Of a DNA stretch of 8,189 bases, positions 1-6,007 are shown piece by piece. Position 1 is the first letter of the stretch; every line of letters begins with the position of its first letter. The stretch lies in contig JAQTPO010000087.1 in NCBI GenBank assembly GCA_028712845.1, forward strand, positions 1 to 8,189, given 5' to 3'. The notes under the pieces are model-generated. The model did no database searches and was not told the DNA's origin. It saw only the letters and a list, made by a program, of their open reading frames with translations. This DNA comes from Dehalococcoidales bacterium. GTDB lineage: Bacteria > Chloroflexota > Dehalococcoidia > Dehalococcoidales > Fen-1064. The position numbers and the translations under genes were made by a program.

Positions 1-1
1 C

Positions 2-1120
2 GAGGAATTGCATCTTGCTTCCACCGCAAAAGACGGGGAGCCGTCCAGTTGCCTGGTGCTGAAGCGTCAATGGTTGAAAAAAGGGCATGCCGAAATCCTC
101 CAGAAATGCCCTCAACACGAGCATACTCACCGCGGTACTATTGCTTATCTGGAGGGAATTCTGCCGGAAATTGCCGTTCAACTTTCCAAGGACCGTATCA
201 AGGAATATCTGGGACAGCAATTTGCCAGCGACCTGAGGACAAATATGTATGCGATGTCTATTTCCGATAACCACACCTTCGAGCCCATCCATCCCCAGCG
301 CTTCCGTGGCGTTAAGGTGATGACCTCCAATGTTCACGTGCCAAAAGCCGGTTCGGCATATATCGAGCTTTATGTCTTGCCGTGGGAGATAGCAGATGCC
401 ACTATAAACCTCTACGGACGAGGCGGGACGCGTATCTGTGCTTTGACCGAGCTACAGGATTTTAAGGGTCTTCCGTGGATAGACCAGCGTCTCGAGGGCT
501 ATATCCGCTATGACCACCTCAAGCGCACAGCCGATAAAACTGCCGTAGTGCAGGATGAGGTATTCCGCGCTTTCGAGAGTGAATTGAGGCAACTGGAGCC
601 AAAAATCCAAAAATTGATTGAAGAGGTCAGTGCCGAATCTCAGGAACAGAGGTTCAATATCATCCTCGGTCGGGCGGGCAGATTAATCGATAAATTCGTG
701 CGGTACCGTGAAAAAGGTCTTCTGGAGACACTGGCGATGGGTCCTGTCGCCGGCACCGTAATGAAGGGCAACGGTCATGATGTGAAAGTCAAAGATGAAC
801 AAGTCCCCCAGGCTCTTCAGCAAAATCCGGCACGGACAGTTTTGCACCATCCGACCCGTGTCCCGCACATCAAACTGCAATCGCCCGCCGGCGCGAACTC
901 GGATTACCGCAGCTGGTACGACCCGAGTGAAGGCGTGATTTGTATCAACCGCGAACACTATGAGTTCCTGCTATCGCAGCGGGAAGACCGCCGCTGTATG
1001 CGTTACCTGTTCTATATCTGGGTCAAGGAAAGCCTGCTCCAGGAGTTCGGTACGCAGGCAGAAAAAGTCGCCGATGAAATGGTAGGGTTACTAGCCGAGG
1101 CAGAGCCGCTTCTGAGGTAG
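2..1120 (+). CDS. Hsp90/GHKL-like ATPase family protein, C-terminal part (5' truncated by window)
   Basis: The reading frame is already open at the left edge (codons GAG GAA before a TTG at 8), so the true start is upstream and the TTG is probably an internal leucine. About 372 residues are visible. Counting from the TTG, residues about 42-100 (HRGTIAYLEG, later FEPIHPQRF) resemble the segment that follows the ATP-binding fold in Hsp90/GyrB/MORC-like proteins. Residues about 117-175, with a GRGG turn (137-140), LPWIDQRLEGYI (155-166) and a downstream helix ending in paired-charge EPKIQKLIEEV, resemble the S5-like second domain and connecting helix of HATPase_c_3-type proteins. The ATP-binding N-box would lie outside the window, so no catalytic residue can be checked. 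The C-terminal 100 residues are not recognised; no membrane segment is visible. It converges on the thiamine-binding gene. The family call is recognition from memory and tentative; the coding call is firm. Confidence 0.55.
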   Translation, partial: EELHLASTAKDGEPSSCLVLKRQWLKKGHAEILQKCPQHEHTHRGTIAYLEGILPEIAVQLSKDRIKEYLGQQFASDLRTNMYAMSISDNHTFEPIHPQRFRGVKVMTSNVHVPKAGSAYIELYVLPWEIADATINLYGRGGTRICALTELQDFKGLPWIDQRLEGYIRYDHLKRTADKTAVVQDEVFRAFESELRQLEPKIQKLIEEVSAESQEQRFNIILGRAGRLIDKFVRYREKGLLETLAMGPVAGTVMKGNGHDVKVKDEQVPQALQQNPARTVLHHPTRVPHIKLQSPAGANSDYRSWYDPSEGVICINREHYEFLLSQREDRRCMRYLFYIWVKESLLQEFGTQAEKVADEMVGLLAEAEPLLR

Positions 1121-1148
1121 ATTGTTATTGGGAAATACACCAGTTTCC

Positions 1149-1231
1149 TCGCCCCTTGAGGGAGAGGATTAAGGTGAGGGGGTCTTTCAATTTCACCCTC
1201 ATCCTCACCTTCTCCCCTCGATGGAGAAGGG
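1149..1231. repeat. REP-like imperfect inverted repeat between convergent genes
   Basis: Two G-rich/C-rich arms face each other. AAGGTGAGG at 1171-1179 is perfectly complementary to CCTCACCTT at 1203-1211, and the similarity continues outward: GAGGGAGAGG at 1158-1167 against CTCCCCTC at 1212-1219, with gaps. An alternative register pairs TGAGGG (1175-1180) with CCCTCA (1196-1201). It fills most of the 127-base gap between two convergent genes, where a transcript from either strand would fold into a hairpin, so it may act as a bidirectional transcription end. The CCTCACCTT/CTCTCCC wording resembles dispersed repetitive extragenic palindromes seen in many bacterial genomes. Copy number cannot be judged from one copy. 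Confidence 0.6.
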
Positions 1232-1247
1232 ATTATTCTTATCTATA

Positions 1248-1547
1248 TCAGCTTACTGCCTTGACCTTGCTCTCCATCGTGATGAGCTTATCGCGGCGGT
1301 CATCGATGCTGATGGATGTCAACACGCGGTTCGCGCCCATCGTAAATGGGACCTCGTGCATTTCCTGCGCCAGTTCCAGTACGCGTGTTAGTGGACCCTG
1401 CACGATTGTTGCCATGGGCGTGGTCTGGTAAGTGATGCCTTTTGCCTGTTTCACCACTTTGATGACGGCGGCGACGTATTTGCTCAGGCTGGCGGATCGA
1501 GTTCCCAGGGGCACAACTTTTAGTTCTGCAATCACCGAATCTTTCAT
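1248..1547 (-). CDS. MTH1187 family (UPF0045/DUF77) thiamine-binding protein
   Basis: The 99-residue product matches the whole length of this family (about 100 residues): AELKVVPLGT at 8-17, SLSKYVAAVIKV after it, the TPMATIVQGP core near 43-52, and the FTMGANRVLTSISIDDRRDK block near 68-87. Members are small cytosolic ferredoxin-like-fold proteins, reported to bind thiamine or related pyrimidine moieties and often found near thiamine transport genes; no such gene is present here, so the physiological role is open. The ATG at 1547 is preceded by a strong AAGGAG (1558-1553, minus strand) with a 5-base spacer. The gene is transcribed divergently from gltX and convergently with the upstream ATPase-like gene. 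A perfect TATAAT lies just upstream (1580-1575), giving a short leader of about 20 bases. The family call is secure; the ligand is inferred from the family. Confidence 0.9.
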   Translation of the reverse strand: MKDSVIAELKVVPLGTRSASLSKYVAAVIKVVKQAKGITYQTTPMATIVQGPLTRVLELAQEMHEVPFTMGANRVLTSISIDDRRDKLITMESKVKAVS

Positions 1548-1574
1548 ATTTACTCCTTACCGGCAAGTAGTTAT

Positions 1575-1580
1575 ATTATA
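1575..1580 (-). promoter_or_regulatory. Candidate -10 element for the thiamine-binding protein gene
   Basis: Read on the minus strand this is a perfect TATAAT. Transcription would begin near 1568, leaving a leader of about 20 bases that contains the AAGGAG ribosome site at 1558-1553. No convincing -35 hexamer was found at a 16-19 base spacing, so the call rests on the -10 match and position only. Confidence 0.35.
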
Positions 1581-1599
1581 GAATGTTAAGCAAGATAGA

Positions 1600-1608
1600 T
1601 GGTAGAAT
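1600..1608 (+). promoter_or_regulatory. Candidate extended -10 promoter for gltX
   Basis: TGG followed by TAGAAT fits an extended -10 element (TGn plus a 5/6 match to TATAAT). Transcription would start near 1615, about 50 bases before the gltX start. No good -35 is present, which extended -10 promoters can tolerate. It lies back to back with the minus-strand TATAAT in the 119-base divergent spacer. Confidence 0.3.
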
Positions 1609-1654
1609 GTGTTGTACGCTGAAAGAAAGTAACAGTGAAATTGATTCCAAGTAA

Positions 1655-1659
1655 CGGAG
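1655..1659 (+). promoter_or_regulatory. Ribosome binding site that decides the gltX start
   Basis: CGGAG ends one base before the ATG at 1661 but seven bases before the in-frame ATG at 1667. The second spacing is normal for initiation and the first is not, so 1667 is preferred. Starting there also places the conserved FAPSPTG close to the N-terminus, as in most GluRS proteins. Confidence 0.6.
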
Positions 1660-1666
1660 TATGTTT

Positions 1667-3136
1667 ATGACACAACAGGTTAGAACCCGTTTCGCCCCCA
1701 GCCCCACCGGTTTTCTGCATGTTGGCAGTATCCGGACGGCTTTATTTGACTGGCTTTTTACCCGCCATAACGGTGGTGTTTTCGTCCTGCGCATCGAGGA
1801 TACGGATGCCACCCGCAAGGTTGAAGGCGCGGTTGAGGCGATTCTCGATGATTTGCGCTGGCTGAATCTCGATTGGAATGAAGGTCCGGAGGTCGGTGGG
1901 AAATATGGTCCTTACATACAATCGGAAAGGCTGGAGAGATATAAAGAAGCGGCACGACGCCTGCTTGCTCAAGGAGCGGCTTATAAGTGTTATTGCTCCC
2001 AGGAACGGTTGGAGGCTTTACGCGCCCACCAGACTAAAAATAAGTTACCACCCGGCTATGACCGCTGTTGCCGCAATCTGACAGAAGCAGAGAGGGCACA
2101 GAAAGAGAAGGAGGGAATTACGCCGGTGGTGCGTTTGAAAACCCCCCTTGAAGGGCAGACAATCGTTCATGACATCATCTGGGGCAATGTTATCTTCAAA
2201 AACAGCGCGATTGAGGACCTGGTCTTATTGAAATCAGACGGCTATCCTACCTATCACCTTGCCAATATCGTTGATGACCATGATATGCAGATTACCCATG
2301 TGATTCGCGCTGAAGAGTGGATGTCCAGCACGCCCTGCCACATTTTGATGTATAACGCGATGGGTTATGAAGTGCCGCAGTTCGCCCACCTGCCGATGCT
2401 TTTAGGAAGTGACCGTTCCAAGCTGGGCAAACGGCACGGTTCCACGTCTATCCGTCAGTTCAGAGAGGATGGTTATCTCCCTGAAACCATGATTAATTTC
2501 CTCGCTCTGCTCGGCTGGTCGCTGGATGATAAAACCGAAATCATACCCCGTGAAGACCTGATAAAACATTTTTCTCTGGAACGTGTTAACAAGACAGCTG
2601 CCATCTTTAATCATGAAAAGCTCCAGTGGATGAATGGTGTGTATATCCGCCAGTTGACGAATGAGGACTTCGTGCAAAGGGTCTTGCCGTTTTTAGAGAA
2701 AGGCTTGCCGGTTGAGGTAAAACGTCCGCTATCAATCGACTATGTTCGCAAAGTCATGCCACTGGTGAAAGAAAGGGTTAAAATCCTGTCGGAAGCGCCG
2801 GAATTGACAAAATTTTTCTTCACAGGGGAGTTGAATTACGATAGTAACCGTTTACTCGGCAAGGGAATGGCGGTAGAATCCACCACACAGGCATTGACAG
2901 TAGCAAAAGAGCGGTTGGAGAAACAGGCAAATTTCGATGCCCCTGCGCTGGAAGCCCTGCTGAGACCGCTGGCGGAAGAACTAAAATTGAAGGCAGGACA
3001 ACTATTCGGTGCCCTGCGGACAGCGGTAAGCGGTGAGTTAGCCACCCCACCCCTCTTCGATATGATAGCAGTGCTGGGGAAAGAGCGTACGTTGGTGCGC
3101 ATCGATGATGCTCTAAGCCGATTGGCAGGGATGTAG
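1667..3136 (+). CDS. gltX: Glutamyl-tRNA synthetase
   Basis: This class I aminoacyl-tRNA synthetase charges tRNA-Glu with glutamate using ATP in the cytosol. From the 1667 start it has 489 residues, the usual family length. The Rossmann fold opens with FAPSPTGFLHVGS (9-21), whose HVGS is the HIGH-type signature. A CYC pair at 108-110 with YDRCC at 131-135 matches the zinc-knuckle region of bacterial GluRS. LGSDRSKLGKRHGS (246-259) is the KMSKS-equivalent loop, with glycine where most GluRS have serine (KLSKR). The C-terminal part is the helical anticodon-binding domain and ends in the typical LGKERTLVRIDDAL block. An alternative start at 1661 would add two residues. The radical SAM gene follows after 12 bases and is probably co-transcribed. 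Whether it is discriminating or also charges tRNA-Gln (for GatCAB) cannot be told from reading alone. Confidence 0.97.
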   Translation: MTQQVRTRFAPSPTGFLHVGSIRTALFDWLFTRHNGGVFVLRIEDTDATRKVEGAVEAILDDLRWLNLDWNEGPEVGGKYGPYIQSERLERYKEAARRLLAQGAAYKCYCSQERLEALRAHQTKNKLPPGYDRCCRNLTEAERAQKEKEGITPVVRLKTPLEGQTIVHDIIWGNVIFKNSAIEDLVLLKSDGYPTYHLANIVDDHDMQITHVIRAEEWMSSTPCHILMYNAMGYEVPQFAHLPMLLGSDRSKLGKRHGSTSIRQFREDGYLPETMINFLALLGWSLDDKTEIIPREDLIKHFSLERVNKTAAIFNHEKLQWMNGVYIRQLTNEDFVQRVLPFLEKGLPVEVKRPLSIDYVRKVMPLVKERVKILSEAPELTKFFFTGELNYDSNRLLGKGMAVESTTQALTVAKERLEKQANFDAPALEALLRPLAEELKLKAGQLFGALRTAVSGELATPPLFDMIAVLGKERTLVRIDDALSRLAGM

Positions 3137-3148
3137 TCTTGATGAGGT

Positions 3149-4141
3149 ATGGCGGTGTTTGAACCCGGCTACCTTGCTCTCTACCGTTCCGGTGAACTAA
3201 AACGTCGTGCTGAAGCGCTTGAGGCGCGGCTGGCGTCATGCGACATTTGTCCCCGGAAGTGTGGTGTCAATCGCCTGAAGGGCGAAACCGGATTCTGTCA
3301 CTCCGGAGCTTTGCCTATTGTTGACACCGTTTGCCAGCATCTGGGAGAAGAGCCGCCTCTTTCCGGTAGTAAGGGTTCAGGCACGGTATTTTTCGGTAAC
3401 TGTAACCTGCGCTGTGTTTATTGCCAGAATCACCAGATTAGCCAGAACCGGCGTAAAATGCGCAGCAAAGAAATGGACGGTCATACTCTTACAGAGAAAC
3501 TGCTCTATCTGCAAAATGAACTTGGCTGTCACAATATCAACTTCGTTTCTCCATCACACTTTGTGTCTCAAATAGTCACAGCTGTTCTGGAAGCGGTACC
3601 GATGGGATTGAGGTTGCCGCTGGTCTATAATACGAGCGGTTATGATTCTTTAGAGACAATAAAAGCGCTGCACGGCATTATCGATATTTATCTGCCGGAC
3701 TTGAGATATGCCTCCAATAAAATAGCAAAGCGGTTTTCTCAATCCCTCGACTATGTTGAACACGCTCGTAAAAGCATCAAAGAGATGTACAGTCAGGTGG
3801 GGAATCTTGTCATCAATGAAAGCGGTATTGCCCTGAAGGGTTTGATTGTGCGTCATCTCATCTTACCGGCAAGGCTGGCAGGTAGTGAAGAATCACTCAC
3901 CTGGCTGGCGCAGGAAGTTTCTCCGGAAGTCAGTGTCAGTATCATGGCGCAATATTACCCCACGCATCACTCTGGACGGTTTTCTGAACTCTCAAGAGTG
4001 ATTACTGAAGCGGAATACTCTGAAGTTTTCACACTCTTGGAAAAGCTGGGAATGGAGAATGGCTGGATTCAGGAGATGAGTGCTCCTGATAACTATCAGC
4101 CTGATTTTGAGCGGGATAGCCATCCGTTTAATCAGGTCTAA
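3149..4141 (+). CDS. PflX-like (COG1313) radical SAM protein
   Basis: The 330-residue product carries a canonical CxxxCxxC radical SAM cluster motif, GNCNLRCVYC, with C85, C89 and C92 expected to bind the [4Fe-4S] cluster that cleaves S-adenosylmethionine. An N-terminal set, CDICPRKC (C31, C34, C38) followed by C50 in ETGFC, is characteristic of the PflX/COG1313 group and could bind a second metal centre. YNTSGYDSLE (about 167-176) and YLPDLRY (about 186-192) match strand ends of the partial TIM barrel in pyruvate-formate-lyase activating enzyme relatives. The substrate is unknown; a glycyl-radical-enzyme activase role is possible, but no glycyl radical enzyme is adjacent. The start is uncertain: GAGG at 3144-3147 is one base from ATG 3149 but seven from the in-frame GTG at 3155, so translation may begin at 3155. 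It sits 12 bases after gltX. Confidence 0.85.
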   Translation: MAVFEPGYLALYRSGELKRRAEALEARLASCDICPRKCGVNRLKGETGFCHSGALPIVDTVCQHLGEEPPLSGSKGSGTVFFGNCNLRCVYCQNHQISQNRRKMRSKEMDGHTLTEKLLYLQNELGCHNINFVSPSHFVSQIVTAVLEAVPMGLRLPLVYNTSGYDSLETIKALHGIIDIYLPDLRYASNKIAKRFSQSLDYVEHARKSIKEMYSQVGNLVINESGIALKGLIVRHLILPARLAGSEESLTWLAQEVSPEVSVSIMAQYYPTHHSGRFSELSRVITEAEYSEVFTLLEKLGMENGWIQEMSAPDNYQPDFERDSHPFNQV

Positions 4142-4186
4142 TCGTCTAACGCCTGTCTATTTGCTATTGCTGAATAGTGACACTGC

Positions 4187-4195
4187 TGTTATTAT
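4187..4195 (+). promoter_or_regulatory. Candidate extended -10 promoter for the DUF502-PspC unit
   Basis: TGT plus TATTAT (4190-4195) gives an extended -10 with a 5/6 match to TATAAT. TTGCTG at 4167-4172 lies exactly 17 bases upstream but matches only the TTG of a -35. The site falls inside the 107-base gap after the radical SAM gene. Transcription would start near 4202, about 47 bases before the GTG start. Confidence 0.45.
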
Positions 4196-4248
4196 ATTGG
4201 TGAAATTGCTATTTAGATGGTGGAGACAAAGAGAGCGGGAGGATTCTA

Positions 4249-4917
4249 GTGGCAGAAAAAGGAATATCGCTCTGGAGCCGGTTTTTAAAAAGGTTAAGAG
4301 CGGTAGTGATTGCCGGGCTGGTTGTCACTGTGCCCATAGGGCTTACGATATGGATATTCGTCTGGCTTTTCAATGAAATTGATAAACTTCTGCGCTCCTT
4401 CGTCACCCGTATCTTCGGACACGAGATAATCGGTGTCGGTTTTGGTGTTGTTATAATATTGGTGCTGATTGTCGGAATTATTGCGACTAATGTGATTGGG
4501 AAGAGAATCGTCCGTTGGGGTGAATCAATATTAGAAAAGGTGCCGATAACACGCACTATTTATGTCGCATTAAAGCAGGTTGCGCAGAGTTTTGCTAATC
4601 CCCAAAAAACCAGATTCATGCAGGTAGTGTTGATTGAATTCCCTGCCAAGGGTATGAAGACTATCGCCTTTATCACCAGTGAGGAGACGGACAAGAGCGG
4701 GAGAAAGTTCTTTAATGTTTTCATTCCCACTGCTTTGAATCCTACCGGTGGCTTTATCGAGATTGTCCGTGAAGAAGATATCACGCGCACCAATCTTTCG
4801 GTAGAAGAAGGCTTGAAGATGGCGGTGTCTGCCGGTAGTATGTCACCTCAGGGATTAGGAGACAGTATGGCGGCGGCAGACTTGGGAGATACCTCGCACG
4901 AACAAAAACAACAGTAG
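4249..4917 (+). CDS. DUF502 family membrane protein
   Basis: The 222-residue product has two strongly hydrophobic segments, at about 18-41 and 61-83, preceded by a basic stretch (RFLKRLR, 11-17) that fits an inside-facing N-terminus. Between the second segment and a soluble C-terminal domain lies VPITRTIYVALKQV (98-111), which matches the conserved DUF502 signature. Next come the strand-rich VVLIEFP and FNVFIPTALNPTGGFIEIV (about 154-172) blocks, also typical. Length is normal for the family. Function is not established; members are found in many bacteria and in plants as LCV-like proteins. The start is GTG, chosen because GGGAGG (4237-4242) sits six bases upstream. The tail (about 200-222) is polar, low in conservation and glutamine-rich at the end. 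The PspC gene begins 10 bases after the stop, so the two are almost certainly one transcript. Confidence 0.9.
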   Translation: MAEKGISLWSRFLKRLRAVVIAGLVVTVPIGLTIWIFVWLFNEIDKLLRSFVTRIFGHEIIGVGFGVVIILVLIVGIIATNVIGKRIVRWGESILEKVPITRTIYVALKQVAQSFANPQKTRFMQVVLIEFPAKGMKTIAFITSEETDKSGRKFFNVFIPTALNPTGGFIEIVREEDITRTNLSVEEGLKMAVSAGSMSPQGLGDSMAAADLGDTSHEQKQQ

Positions 4918-4927
4918 AAGGTGACAG

Positions 4928-5413
4928 ATGGGAAACAGACTTTACCGAAGCCGAACCGAACGTATGATTTTCGGGGTGTGTGGCGGGCTGGGAAAATATC
5001 TCGGGATTGACCCCACAATTATCAGAATCATTTTCGTCTTGCTGGCGTTTTGTGGGGCTGGCATTCTAGCTTATATCGTGATGGCGTTTATAATACCCAT
5101 GGAAGAGTCAAAGAAAACTACATCTCAGGGAGTTGTGGAGGAAAATGTAGAGGATATCAAGGAAACTGCCACCAAGTTGGGTAATGAAATCAGGGATACG
5201 TTCGCCGGCAAAGGTAAAGAATCGGAGGAGCTTGCCAAAGTTCAATTTCGCCGTCGCAATGCTTTAGGAATTATCATCATTGTCATCGGTGTTATTTGTT
5301 TACTGGGGGCGCTGAATATATTCCGCTGGTTTAACTGGTGGGGGACAATCGGGGCTCTGGTATTGATAGCCTTAGGTGTCCTGTTAGTTGTGGGTCTGCG
5401 CAGGAAGCCATAA
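4928..5413 (+). CDS. PspC-domain membrane protein
   Basis: Residues about 1-60 form a PspC domain: LYRSRTERMIFGVCGGLGKYLGID with a transmembrane helix at about 33-57 ending in the AFIIPMEE motif. PspC proteins take part in envelope-stress responses, in some bacteria as sensors of membrane damage. A charged linker (about 58-110, rich in E and K) may be a short coiled coil. It is followed by two hydrophobic segments, about 113-130 and 139-157, with a WFNWW aromatic patch between them. That C-terminal pair resembles the LiaI/LiaF-type membrane region often fused to PspC domains. The 161-residue product begins at ATG 4928 behind AAGGTG (4918-4923). It lies 10 bases after the DUF502 gene. No pspA or pspB is visible, so this belongs to the widespread stand-alone PspC class. 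The domain call is firm; a stress role is inferred. Confidence 0.9.
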   Translation: MGNRLYRSRTERMIFGVCGGLGKYLGIDPTIIRIIFVLLAFCGAGILAYIVMAFIIPMEESKKTTSQGVVEENVEDIKETATKLGNEIRDTFAGKGKESEELAKVQFRRRNALGIIIIVIGVICLLGALNIFRWFNWWGTIGALVLIALGVLLVVGLRRKP

Positions 5414-5550
5414 TGCCTGATGATAAGCCACAAAAGTTCAGCGCCGTGCCCATCGGCGGTATTTTGGGACTGATAAGAGCCGTTTCCCAAGGCAGGGAAA
5501 TTACTATGTCTCAGCGGATTATGATACTGCTACAAACCGTGTCTTATTGA
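5413..5550 (+). CDS. Candidate small ORF, 45 residues, overlapping the pspC stop (TAATG)
   Basis: The ATG at 5413 shares its A with the TAA stop of the PspC gene, a classic arrangement for translational coupling. AGGAAG at 5402-5407, inside the end of pspC, lies five bases upstream and is a good ribosome binding site. The product begins MPDDKPQKFSAVPIGGILGL and contains a mildly hydrophobic PIGGILGLI stretch, then a second one (IMILLQTV) near the end. I recognise no family. It could be a small membrane-associated partner of PspC, a decayed remnant, or chance; 45 codons without a stop is not improbable by chance, so the ribosome site and overlap are the main support. Confidence 0.4.
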   Translation: MPDDKPQKFSAVPIGGILGLIRAVSQGREITMSQRIMILLQTVSY

Positions 5551-5591
5551 ATATCCTTTGTAATGTCGGTAGAGTAACGGTAAAATAGACG

Positions 5592-5610
5592 AAGTCTGAG
5601 TTTCAGGCTT
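5592..5610. terminator. Hairpin, possible bidirectional terminator
   Basis: AAGTCTGA (5592-5599) pairs with TCAGGCTT (5603-5610) around a three-base loop: eight pairs, one of them G-T. On the plus strand it is followed by ATTTTCTCTT, a modest U-rich tract, as expected of a terminator for the DUF502-PspC transcript. On the minus strand it lies just after the stop of the 37-residue ORF and overlaps its last two stop bases, so it may serve both sides. The stem is weak for an intrinsic terminator. Confidence 0.4.
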
Positions 5611-5722
5611 ATTTTCTCTTGCGTTTCACAAAGTTGAATTCAACCTTTAAACCATTGCGCTTGTCTTTCTTATTGACATTATCAATAAAGTTTTTGAGTT
5701 CGGTATCTTTTTTGGTGCTCAT
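5609..5722 (-). CDS. Candidate small lysine-rich protein, 37 residues
   Basis: On the minus strand an ATG at 5722 opens a 37-codon frame ending with TAA at 5611-5609. A strong AAGGAA (5734-5729) lies six bases upstream, within a purine-rich tract. The product starts MSTKKDTELKNFIDNVNKKD and ends GLKVEFNFVKRKRK. It has 10 lysines, 3 arginines, 3 aspartates and 2 glutamates, a net charge near +8, with an amphipathic-looking first half and a basic tail. Such a tail suits nucleic-acid or ribosome contact, but that is only inference and I recognise no family. A TATGAT (5763-5758) could be its -10, though no -35 is apparent. It lies antisense between the PspC unit and the str operon promoter. Confidence 0.5.
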   Translation of the reverse strand: MSTKKDTELKNFIDNVNKKDKRNGLKVEFNFVKRKRK

Positions 5723-5851
5723 TATGATTTCCTTTTTCCTTAATCAAAATACATTTTATCATAAGGTCGGAGATATAACCAGTTCCCCTTTCGATTATCA
5801 GGTATTTTTGTGGAGAAATTGCAGGCTTTGGTAAACACCACATTTCAGATG

Positions 5852-5881
5852 TTGACACGCCGCTATCGACTGTGGTACTAT
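5852..5881 (+). promoter_or_regulatory. Promoter of the str operon (rpsL-rpsG-fusA)
   Basis: A perfect TTGACA -35 (5852-5857) is separated by 18 bases from TACTAT (5876-5881), a 4/6 match to the -10 consensus. Transcription would start near 5888, giving a leader of about 120 bases before the rpsL start. This is the best sigma-70/A-type promoter in the window and implies that rpsL-rpsG-fusA is driven independently of the genes upstream. Confidence 0.7.
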
Positions 5882-5953
5882 AACTATTTGTGTTCACTTG
5901 TTGGCTAATGCAATAGCACAGGGAACGCTAAGTTCAATCGCGACGTTATGTTG

Positions 5954-5977
5954 AAGGATGAGCTGAGGCTCATCCTT
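5954..5977 (+). promoter_or_regulatory. Hairpin in the rpsL leader, possible attenuator or protein-binding site
   Basis: AAGGATGAGC (5954-5963) is perfectly complementary to GCTCATCCTT (5968-5977) around a TGAG loop: ten uninterrupted pairs. It lies about 65 bases after the predicted transcription start and 18 bases before the AGGAGG of rpsL. The following bases (TCAGTTGT) are not a strong U-tract, so it is not a convincing plain terminator. CCTTT (5974-5978) can instead pair with AAAGG (5986-5990), which would open the base of the first stem. Autoregulatory ribosomal-protein leaders are known in many bacteria; no known leader family is recognised here. Confidence 0.55.
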
Positions 5978-5995
5978 TCAGTTGTAAAGGGTAAG

Positions 5996-6001
5996 AGGAG
6001 G
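5996..6001 (+). promoter_or_regulatory. Ribosome binding site that fixes the TTG start of rpsL
   Basis: A perfect AGGAGG lies six bases before the TTG at 6008. The in-frame ATG at 5948 lies upstream of the leader hairpin, has no such site close by, and would add 20 residues not found on S12. Confidence 0.9.
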
Positions 6002-6007
6002 ACACAC

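Noticed and set aside
1156..1431. 91-codon plus-strand frame over the inverted repeat and the thiamine-binding gene
   Set aside because: Crosses the palindrome and runs antisense to a clear family member; no ribosome site.
2820..3239. 139-codon minus-strand frame across the end of gltX and the start of the radical SAM gene
   Set aside because: Antisense shadow of two well-supported genes; proline-rich sequence of no family.
5338..5412. Upstream in-frame extension of the 45-residue ORF
   Set aside because: Lies wholly inside the PspC gene in another frame; the TAATG start with AGGAAG is the better choice.
5619..5834. 71-codon plus-strand hydrophobic frame in the gap before rpsL
   Set aside because: Begins at TTG with no ribosome site; its phenylalanine- and leucine-rich content is the reverse reading of the AT-rich, lysine-rich minus-strand ORF.
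5551..5851. Search for a tRNA or structured RNA gene in this gap
   Set aside because: No cloverleaf, T-loop or known riboswitch core was recognised; only the short hairpin and the small ORF.
5682..5897. 71-codon minus-strand frame across the str promoter
   Set aside because: GTG start without a ribosome site; overlaps the better-supported promoter and the 37-residue ORF.
5948..6007. N-terminal extension of S12 from the ATG at 5948
   Set aside because: It would add 20 residues absent from S12, run through the leader hairpin and ignore the perfect AGGAGG six bases before TTG 6008.
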